Assembly: GCA_964035575.1 (NCBI GenBank)
Contig: OZ037891.1
Span: 806,001 to 870,000 of the forward strand
Origin: Rhynchopus sp. YZ270_cl-10
Lineage: Eukaryota; Euglenozoa; Diplonemea; Diplonemida; Diplonemidae
DNA: 64,000 nt
Reading direction: 5' to 3'
Positions within the stretch are counted from its first letter, which is position 1, and each line of letters starts with the position of its first letter. Positions 53,005-63,600 of this stretch are shown in pieces. The notes beneath the pieces were generated by a model. That model saw only the letters and a program-made list of their open reading frames with translations, was not told where the DNA came from and searched no databases. The translations under genes and the position numbers were made by a program.

Positions 53005-53110
53005 CGCATGCCAATGAAGTGCTCTCTGGGATTCGATAACCCGCGGAGAACCAGTGCCCTGCGTCCGCCGATGAACGGTGAGGAGTTTTGCACTTTCAAC
53101 TTCTCTTTTA
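53005..53110 (+). repeat. Dispersed repeat A, best-preserved copy
   Basis: GCATGCCAATGAAGTGCTCT, GGGATTCGATAACCCGCGGA, ACCAGTGCCCTGCGTCCGCC, GATGAACGGTGAGG and TTTTGCACTTTCAACTTCTC in order. It is useful as a family seed. Confidence 0.8.
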
Positions 53111-53146
53111 TTGTGCGGTTTTTTTTGTATCTCTTTCTTCTTGGAC

Positions 53147-53227
53147 TGCATGTTGGGTGTCCACCCCCCTGGTTCAGCCGATTATGTACCAAAGTACACT
53201 GTTCACGAGAGGGCTTTGTATTTCAAC
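53147..53227 (+). repeat. Dispersed repeat B, best-preserved copy
   Basis: GCATGTTGGGTGTCCACCCC, CTGGTTCAGCCGATTATGTA, CCAAAGTACACTGTTCACGA and GAGGGCTTTGTATTTCAA in order. Confidence 0.8.
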
Positions 53228-53278
53228 TCTCAATAGAAGGGATGGATATCAGATGTTAACCTCGAAAATGGATGTAGG

Positions 53279-53347
53279 GCTGCATGGTTGGGGGTACACC
53301 CCCCCGGTATGAAGGTACACTGTTAGAGGGCTTATGTATTTCAAGTC
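53279..53347 (+). repeat. Dispersed repeat B copy, variant
   Basis: GCATGGTTGGGGGTACACCC, GGTACACTGTTAGAGGGCTT, TATTTCAAGTCAA. The GGTTGGGGGTCACCCACGG variant at 11908 is its closest relative. Confidence 0.7.
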
Positions 53348-54635
53348 AATTTTTTTGTTTTCTTTTTGTAAAATGGTAGTACCGTCGTGGAGTCGCCACT
53401 TTGTGATTACTTACCAACAACTCACCCCCCTTTGAACCGAAGGGTCCCCCCTTCAGAAAGACCCCCCCTTCCCCCCTTTTTGTCTGTAAAGTCCTAGCCT
53501 CTAATAAGTATCATGGTGTACAGAAAATTTGTCTTTTTTCTTTTTTTATTTTTTTGATATGACGTTGATGCTATAACGACCGCTCCCCCCCAATACAATA
53601 AACCGAAAAGCTTCGAAAAAAAGCCCTTCCTTATTATAGAACAATAAAACCTCTCAAAAAAATTTCCTCGCCTTTTTACAATAAAAGACACTACGATTAG
53701 TGCTGTTACCACTACCCTTTTTTTTTCTTTTTTTCTCTTTTGTTGTGTCAGTCTTGACCAGGGTCGGTATTGTGACGAAATACCAAAGCGCGATATCTCC
53801 CCCCCTTTTTTTTCTGTTGTTAAAAAGAGTTGGTGACTGCGTCCGTAGAGGCGTTTTGCACTTTGCTCTCACTTTATTTCTTTCTTTTCTTGGTGACTAA
53901 AGCTTATTGTTGCAAAACTCTTTATTTTTCTTTTGCGCATGGGTGTCAATATTTTGTGATGCATGTACTAATGGTGCACCCATCTCTCAATAATGGGGGG
54001 AAAATGGGCAGAGGCATTCATCTTAGGTTTTTTTTCTAGCGATAAACGAAAAAAAGTGTTTTCTTTATTTCATTTAACTGTCATATCCTGAAGTCGTTTT
54101 CTATTTTCTTCTTCAAGATTTTTGTTTTATACACTGTGGATAAAAGCAGAGGCAAAGAGGGTGCCGTGCGTTATGGTTTTCACCTACCATAAGCCACCAG
54201 GTGGCAGCTACACTATTTTTACACGCGCCCTCTTCCCATTTTTGCACAATTTGTATGTTTCTTTCCAGAGGGAATGCATGAAAGCCCGAAAAAAAAAACA
54301 TATCACAGTAGTGTTTTGTACTCAAAAAAATTCCCCACCCCCATCCCCTCCACAGCTGGAGCTGCAGGTGGACTCGTAACTTTGTACCTTCTCCCCACCC
54401 CCATATTTTTCCGGGAAAAAAAAAACCGTTCCAAAGAAAGAAACCTCTCTTACAAAACTAACGCATCTCTGAACCCCCACCTGTTTTGTGTGATTTATAT
54501 ACCCCTGCCCCTGCCCCATCATCCTATCAACAGCATCCCGATATACACAAAGAAACCCCCCATCCCAGGCACCCTTCGTCACACTTCATTGCGTGTGTTG
54601 TGTGTTGAAGAGTAGGAGAAGGACCCCCCAGTGGG

Positions 54636-57600
54636 ATGGTTCACCAGGATGATGACAACGTGTCGACGTACAGGCAGGACTACCAGGGCCCGCCTGAGGG
54701 GTACGTAAGCCCGCAGCGCACGTCGACGTCTCGGCCGCGTGAAGGCGACCGCACGCAGTTCGACGGCAACACGCAGTACCTGAACGAGTACCGTGGGTAC
54801 GACAGAGACCAGCTCAGCCAGCACCGTGTGCACATTGAAGGCGATGACACCGTCGCACACACAACTGTCGGAGCCGACCACTTCCGCACCAGCGCGCAGG
54901 ACAACTACGCAGCACCCGACCCGTCTGCATACCAAAAACCCGCCGGCGCAGAGAACGTGCAGCTCGAGATGACCCACGTCGACCCCGAGCACTTCCGCAC
55001 CAGCAAGCAAAAGGACTACGCTGCACCCGACGCAAGCGCCTATGCCAAGGAGGACCCTGCCGCACAAGTTCAATACGACCCTGCCACCACCGACCCGTCT
55101 CACTTCCAAACCAGCAAGCAGAGGGACTACGCTGCACCGGATGCAAGTGCCTATGCCAAGGAGGACCCTGCCGCACAGGTTCAGTACGACCCCGCCACCA
55201 CCGACCCGTCTCACTTCCAAACCAGCAAGCAGAGGGACTACTCTGCACCCGACGCAAGTGCATACAGCAAGCCTGGGCATGCGGCTGTCGAGCAGCAGGA
55301 CGTGACACACGCGGACCCTGACCACTTCAAGACCAGCAAGCAACAGGACTACTCTGCACCCGACCCGTCTGCGTACACAAGACCACCCCTGAACAGCTCA
55401 GGGGAGTTCCCAGAGCCGCTCAGACCAGACTCCGACCACTTCCAAACCAGCAAACAGCGCGATTTCCGTGCACCCGACTCTTCTGCCTACCCACAGCACG
55501 GCGCACCCGAACACGTGCACTACGACCCTGCACAGACTGACCCCGACCACTTCCGCACAAGCAAGCAAAACGACTACGCTGCACCCGGGCAGGATGCATA
55601 CAAGCGTCCCACCGAGTCCGTTAGCCAGCAACACGACGTGACGCATGCCGACCCCGACCACTACCAGACAAGCAAGCAGCAGGACTACAGCGCTCCTGAT
55701 GCCTCCGCCTACTCCCGTCCTCAAGCAGGCGTCGCACCCGAGTCAGACGTTACTCATGTGGATCCTGACCACTTCCGCACCAGTAAACAACGTGATTACG
55801 CAGCACCTGACCAGTCCGCGTATCAGAAGCCAGAAGGCGGCGAAGCACCTGAGCCCGAGCTCCTCAAATCTGACCCTGACCACTTCAGAACCAGCAAGCA
55901 GCAGGACTACGGAGCACCCGACCAGTCTGCATACCAGCGCCCCACCACCGAAGAAACCCCAGGGCGCACCCTGACAGAGGCTGACCCCAACCACTTCCAG
56001 ACCAGCAAACAACGAGACTACGCAGCACCTGACCAGTCTGCTTACCAAAAGTCTGACCTCTCTCCCACACCACACTACGAAGCTTCTCACACGGACCCTG
56101 ACCACTTCCGCACCAGTAAACAACAAGACTACGCCGCACCTGGTGAGGACGCGTACACACGCCCGACTACATCTCAACAACTTCCCACCAATGCAACTCA
56201 CACGGACCCTGACCACTTCCGTACCAGCAAGCAGCAGGACTACGGAGCACCTGGTGAGGACGCATACGCACGCCCTGCTGGCACTGCAAGCGAACGTCGT
56301 GAGCTGACACACGCAGACCCTGACCACTTCAGAACGAGCAAACAACAGGACTACGCTGCACCTGGTGATGATGCCTACGCACGTCATGAAGGCTTCGAGA
56401 GCCCCAGCAGACAACTGACGCAGGCTGACCCTGACCACTTCAGAACCAGCAAGCAGCAGGACTACGCCGCACCCGGTGAGGATTCCTACGCACGTCCTGA
56501 GGGAGTTTCGAGCCCTGCCAGAGAACTTACACACGCAGACCCTGATCACTTCCGCACGAGCAAGCAACAGGACTACGGAGCACCAGGTGAGGACGCGTAC
56601 GCACGTCCTGCTGGCACTGCAAGCGAACGTCGTGAGCTGACACAGGCTGACCCTGACCACTTCAGAACAAGCAAGCAGCAGGACTACGCTGCTCCTGGTG
56701 AGGACGCGTACGCGCGTCCTGAGGGTTTCGAGAGCCCAAGCAGACAGCTCACACAGGCCGATCCTGACCACTTCCGCACAAGCAAACAACAGGATTATGG
56801 AGCACCTGGTGAAGATTCGTACGCACGTCCTGAGGGAGTTGCCAGCCCTGCAAGAGAGCTGACACACGCTGACCCTGACCACTTCAGAACCAGCAAGCAG
56901 CAGGACTATGGAGCACCTGGTGAGGACGCGTACGCACGTCCTGCTGGCACTGCAAGCGAACGTCGTGAGTTGACACACGCTGACCCTGATCATTTCCGCA
57001 CAAGCAAGCAGCAGGACTACGCTGCTCCTGGCGAAGATGCTTACGCACGCCACGAGGGCTTCGAGAGCCCCAGCAGACAACTGACACAGGCTGATCCTGA
57101 TCACTTCAGAACCAGCAAGCAGCAGGACTACGCCGCACCTGGTGAGGACTCGTACGCACGTCCTGAGGGAGTTGCAAGTCCGGCTAGAGAACTTACACAC
57201 GCCGACCCTGACCACTTCCGCACGAGCAAGCAACAGGATTACGGAGCACCAGGTGAGGACGCTTACGCGCGCCCCGCAGGTACTGCTAGTGAGCGTCGTG
57301 AGCTGACACAGGCTGACCCTGACCACTTCAGAACAAGCAAACAACAGGACTACGCTGCACCTGGTGATGATGCCTACGCACGTCATGAAGGCTTCGAGAG
57401 CCCCAGCAGACAACTGACGCAGGCTGACCCTGACCACTTCAGAACCAGCAAACAGCAGGATTACGCTGCTCCTGGTGAGGATTCCTACGCACGTCCTGAG
57501 GGAGTTGCCAGCCCGGCGAGAGAACTGACACATGCAGACCCTGACCACTTCCGCACAAGCAAGCAACAGGATTACGCGGCACCTGGTGAGGACGCATACG

Positions 57601-60600
57601 CGCGTCCTGCTGGCACAGCAAGCGAACGTCGTGAGCTGACACATGCTGACCCTGACCACTTCAGAACCAGCAAGCAGCAGGACTACGCAGCCCCTGGTGA
57701 AGACGCTTACGCACGCCACGAGGGCTTCGAGAGCCCAAGCAGACAGCTCACACAGGCTGACCCTGATCACTTCCGCACAAGCAAGCAACAGGATTACGCG
57801 GCACCTGGTGAGGACGCGTACGCACGTCCTGATGGAGTTGCCAGCCCCGGAAGGGAACTCACACACGCCGATCCTGACCACTTCCGTACCAGCAAGCAGC
57901 AGGATTATGGAGCGCCAGGCGAGGACGCATACGCACGTCCTGCTGGCACCGCAAGTGAACGTCGTGAGCTGACTCAGGCTGATCCTGACCACTTCAGAAC
58001 CAGCAAGCAGCAGGACTACGCCGCACCAGGACAGGATGCCTACGCACGTCCTGAAGGTTTCGAGAGCCCCAGCAGACAACTCACACAGGCCGATCCTGAT
58101 CACTTCCGCACAAGCAAGCAGCAGGACTACGCAGCCCCTGGAGAGGACTCGTACGCACGTCCTGAGGGAGTTGCCAGCCCTGCAAGAGAACTTACACACG
58201 CTGATCCTGACCACTTCCGCACCAGCAAGCAGCAGGATTACGCTGCCCCTGGTGAGGACGCGTACGCACGCCCTGCTGGCACTGCAAGCGAACGTCGTGA
58301 GCTGACTCAGGCTGATCCTGACCACTTCAGAACCAGCAAGCAGCAGGACTACGCTGCCCCTGGTGAGGATGCTTACGCACGTCATGAAGGATTTGAGAGC
58401 CCCAGCAGACAGCTCACACAGGCCGATCCTGACCACTTCCGCACAAGCAAGCAGCAGGATTATGGAGCACCTGGTGAGGACGCTTACGCACGTCCTGAGG
58501 GAGTGGCCAGCCCTGCAAGAGAGCTGACACACGCTGATCCTGACCACTTCCGCACAAGCAAGCAGCAGGACTATGGCGCACCAGGTGAGGACGCATACGC
58601 ACGTCCTGCTGGCACTGCAAGCGAACGTCGTGAACTTACCCATGCTGAGCCTGACCACTTCAGAACCAGCAAGCAGCAGGACTACGCCGCACCAGGACAG
58701 GATGCTTACGCACGTCCTGAGGGATTTGAGAGCCCCAGCAGGCAGTTGACCCAGGCTGATCCTGACCACTTCCGCACCAGCAAACAACAGGATTACGCAG
58801 CACCTGGAGAGGACTCGTACGCACGTCCTGAGGGAGTTGCCAGCCCTGCAAGAGAGCTGACACATGCGGACCCTGATCACTTCCGTACCAGCAAGCAGCA
58901 GGACTACGCTGCTCCTGGCGAGGACGCTTACGCGCGCCCTGCTGGCACCGCAAGTGAGCGTCGTGAGCTGACTCAGGCTGATCCTGACCACTTCAGAACA
59001 AGCAAGCAGCAGGACTACGCTGCTCCTGGTGAAGACGCATATGCGAGACAGGAAGGCTTCGAGAGCCCAAGCAGGCAGTTGACCCAGGCTGATCCTGACC
59101 ACTTCCGCACCAGTAAACAACAGGATTACGCCGCACCTGGTGAGGACGCGTACGCTCGTCCTGAGGGAGTTGCCAGCCCTGCAAGAGAACTGACACATGC
59201 AGACCCTCACCACTTCCGCACCAGCAAGCAACAGGACTACGCTGCCCCTGGTGAGGACGCGTACGCACGCCCTGCTGGCACCGCGAGCGAACGTCGTGAG
59301 CTGACTCAGGCTGATCCTGATCACTTCAGAACAAGCAAGCAGCAGGACTACGCTGCTCCTGGTGAAGATGCTTACGCGCGTCCTGAGGGCTTCGAGAGCC
59401 CAAGCAGACAGCTCACACAGGCCGATCCTGACCACTTCCGCACAAGTAAACAACAGGATTATGGAGCACCTGGCGAGGACGCGTACGCGCGTCCTGAGGG
59501 AGTTGCCAGCCCTGCAAGAGAGCTGACACACGCCGACCCTGATCACTTCAGAACCAGCAAGCAGCAGGACTACGCTGCCCCTGGTGAGGACGCGTACGCG
59601 CGCCCTGCTGGCACTGCAAGTGAGCGTCGTGAGCTTACGCAGGCTGACCCCGACCATTTTAGAACAAGCAAGCAGCAGGACTACGCCGCCCCTGGTGAGG
59701 ACGCGTACGCCAGGCAGGAAGGATTTGAGAGCCCGAGCAGGCAGCTGACACACGCAGACCCTGACCACTTCCGCACAAGCAAACAACAGGACTACGCAGC
59801 ACCTGGTGAGGACGCTTACGCACGTCCGGAGGGAGTTGCCAGCCCTGCAAGAGAGCTGACGCACGCCGACCCTGATCACTTCCGCACAAGCAAGCAGCAG
59901 GACTACGCTGCCCCTGGTGAGGACGCATACGCACGCCCTGCTGGCACTGCAAGTGAGCGTCGTGAGCTGACACAGGCTGATCCTGACCACTTCAGAACAA
60001 GCAAGCAGCAGGACTACGCTGCTCCTGGTGAGGATGCGTACGCACGTCCTGAGGGCTTCGAGAGCCCCAGCAGACAACTGACACAGGCCGATCCTGATCA
60101 CTTCCGCACAAGCAAGCAGCAGGATTATGGAGCACCTGGTGAGGACGCGTACGCGCGTCCTGATGGAGTTGCCAGCCCTGCAAGAGAGCTGACGCACGCC
60201 GACCCTGATCACTTCCGCACAAGCAAGCAGCAGGACTATGCTGCCCCTGGTGAGGACGCGTACGCACGTCCTGCTGGTACCGCAAGCGAGCGTCGTGAGT
60301 TGACACACGCAGACCCTGACCACTTCAGAACAAGCAAACAACAAGACTACGCTGCCCCTGGTGAGGATGCTTACGCACGTCCTGAGGGCTTCGAGAGCCC
60401 CAGCAGACAGCTCACACAGGCCGATCCTGACCACTTCCGCACAAGCAAACAGCAGGATTATGGAGCACCTGGTGAGGACGCTTACGCACGTCCTGAGGGA
60501 GTGGCCAGCCCTGCAAGAGAACTGACACACGCAGACCCTGACCACTTCCGCACGAGCAAACAACAGGACTACGCCGCCCCTGGTGAGGACGCGTACGCAC

Positions 60601-63600
60601 GTCCTGCTGGCACCGCAAGTGAACGTCGTGAGTTGACTCAGGCTGACCCTGACCACTTCAGAACGAGCAAGCAGCAGGACTACGCCGCACCAGGTGAGGA
60701 CGCATACGCCAGGCAGGAAGGATTTGAGAGCCCAAGCAGACAACTTACACAGGCCGATCCTGACCACTTCCGTACCAGCAAGCAGCAGGATTACGCCGCA
60801 CCTGGTGAAGACGCATATGCGCGTCCTGAGGGAGTTGCCAGCCCCGGAAGAGAACTCACTCACGCAGACCCTGATCACTTCCGCACGAGCAAGCAGCAGG
60901 ACTATGCCGCACCAGGTGAGGATGCATACGCACGCCCTGCTGGCACCGCAAGTGAACGTCGTGAGCTGACACATGCTGACCCTGACCACTTCAGAACCAG
61001 CAAGCAGCAGGACTACGCTGCTCCTGGTGAAGATGCATACGCAAGACAGGAAGGATTTGAGAGCCCAAGCAGACAGCTCACACAGGCCGATCCTGACCAC
61101 TTCAGAACGAGCAAGCAGCAGGATTATGGAGCACCTGGTGAAGACGCATACGCACGTCCTGAGGGAGTTTCGAGCCCTGCAAGAGAGCTGACACACGCTG
61201 ATCCTGACCACTTCCGCACAAGCAAGCAGCAGGACTACGCTGCCCCTGGTGAGGATGCGTACGCACGCCCTGCTGGAACCGCAAGTGAGCGTCGTGAGCT
61301 GACTCAGGCTGATCCTGACCACTTCAGAACCAGCAAGCAGCAGGACTACGCTGCCCCTGGCGAGGACGCGTACGCCAGGCAGGAAGGGTTTGAGAGCCCA
61401 AGCAGACAACTGACTCACGCAGACCCTGACCACTTCAGAACGAGCAAGCAGCAGGATTATGGAGCACCTGGTGAGGACGCTTACGCACGTCCTGAGGGAG
61501 TTGCCAGCCCGGCCAGGGAACTTACCCATGCTGACCCTGACCACTTCCGTACCAGCAAGCAGCAGGATTACGGAGCACCAGGTGAGGACGCGTACGCACG
61601 CCCTGCTGGAACCGCAAGCGAACGTCGTGAGTTGACTCAGGCTGACCCTGACCACTTCAGAACCAGCAAGCAGCAGGACTACGCCGCACCTGGAGAGGAC
61701 GCGTACGCCAGGCAGGAAGGATTTGAGAGCCCCAGCAGACAACTTACACAGGCTGATCCTGACCACTTCCGCACGAGCAAGCAGCAGGATTACGCCGCAC
61801 CTGGTGAAGACTCTTACGCACGTCCTGAGGGAGTTGCGAGCCCGGCCAGAGAACTTACACATGCCGACCCTGACCACTTCCGTACAAGCAAACAGCAGGA
61901 TTACGGAGCACCAGGTGAGGACGCGTACGCACGTCCTGCTGGCACTGCCAGTGAACGTCGTGAACTAACACACGCAGACCCTGACCATTTCCGCACAAGC
62001 AAGCAAGAGGATTACGCCGCACCAGGTGAGGACGCATATGCCAGACCTGAGGGATTTGAGAGCCCCAGCAGACAACTGACACAGGCCGATGCAGACCACT
62101 TCCGTACAAGCAAGCAGCAGGATTACGCTGCTCCTGGTGAGGACGCTTACGCACGCCCAGGTGCATCAGAGAGTCAGAGGAGGGAGCTCACGCACGCAGA
62201 TCCTGACCACTTCCGCACCAGCAAGCAACAGGACTACGCTGCTCCTGGCGAGGACGCTTACGCGCGCCCAGCTGGCACCGCAAGTGAGCGTCGTCAGCTG
62301 ACTCAGGCTGATCCTGACCACTTCAGAACAAGCAAGCAGCAGGACTACGCTGCTCCTGGTGAAGACGCATATGCGAGACAGGAAGGATTTGAGAGCCCCA
62401 GCAGACAGCTCACAACGGCTGACCCTGACCACTTCCGCACCAGCAAGCAGCAGGATTACGCCGCACCTGGTGAAGACTCTTACGCACGTCCCGAGGGAGT
62501 TTCGAGCCCTGCGAGAGAACTCACTCACGCAGACCCTGACCACTTCCGTACCAGCAAGCAGCAGGACTACGGGGCACCAGGTGAGGACGCGTACGCACGC
62601 CCTGCAGGAACTGCCAGTGAACGTCGCGAGCTGACACATGCTGACCCTGACCACTTCAGAACAAGCAAGCAGCAGGACTACGCTGCTCCTGGTGAAGATG
62701 CATACGCAAGACAGGAAGGCTTCGAGAGCCCCAGCAGACAACTGACGCAGGCAGACCCTGATCACTTCAGAACCAGCAAGCAGCAGGATTACGCCGCACC
62801 TGGTGAGGACTCGTACGCACGTCCAGGTGCAACAGAAAGCCAGAAGCGCGAGATGACCCACGCCGACCCTGACCACTTCCGCACAAGCAAACAGCAGGAT
62901 TACGGAGCGCCCGGTGAGGATGCTTACGCACGTCCCGGTGCGACTGAGAGCCAGAGGAGGGAGCTCACGCACGCAGACCCTGACCACTTCCGCACGAGCA
63001 AGCAGCAGGACTACGCTGCTCCTGGTGAAGACGCTTACGCAAGACAGGAAGGATTTGAGAGCCCAAGCAGACAGCTCACAACGGCTGACCCTGACCACTT
63101 CCGCACCAGCAAGCAGCAAGATTACGGAGCACCTGGTGAGGATGCGTACGCACGTCCCGGTGCGACTGAGAGCCAGAGGAGGGAGCTCACACATGCCGAC
63201 CCTGACCACTTCCGCACCAGCAAGCAACAGGACTACGCTGCTCCTGGTGAGGATTCTTACGCACGCCCTACGGGCACTGCCAGTGAGCGTCGTGAGATGA
63301 CGCATGCTGACCCTGACCACTTCAGAACCAGCAAGCAGCAGGACTACGCCGCACCCGGTGATGATGCTTACGCACGCCACGAAGATGTGGTGAGCCCAAG
63401 CAGACAGCTCACACAAGCAGACGCCGACCACTTCCGCACCAGCAAACAGCAGGATTACGGAGCACCTGGTGAGGATGCTTACGCACGTCCCGGTGCGACT
63501 GAGAGCCAGAGGAGGGAGCTCACACATGCCGACCCTGACCACTTCCGCACCAGCAAGCAGCAGGACTATGGCGCACCTGGTGAGGATTCTTACGCACGCC

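Larger units (their letters stand above)
52424..54635. other. Spacer upstream of the giant repeat gene
   Basis: No gene is seen. It contains repeat A copies at 52651-52736 and 53005-53110, repeat B copies at 53147-53227 and 53279-53347, a degenerate D-like piece near 53372-53420 and a degenerate A near 53830-53875. A segment near 54027-54110 (TAGCGATAAACGAAAAA) resembles part of intron 2 of the second channel gene near 43623. The leader is C-rich, with TATCAACAG about 100 bases before the ATG. Confidence 0.5.

Noticed and set aside
55743-61877. 2044-codon minus-strand open frame
   Set aside because: It is the mirror of the + strand repeat gene. The 111-bp unit has no stop in this antisense frame, so it stays open for as long as the repeats last. 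It has no own start context and gives a repetitive Cys/Val/Leu product.
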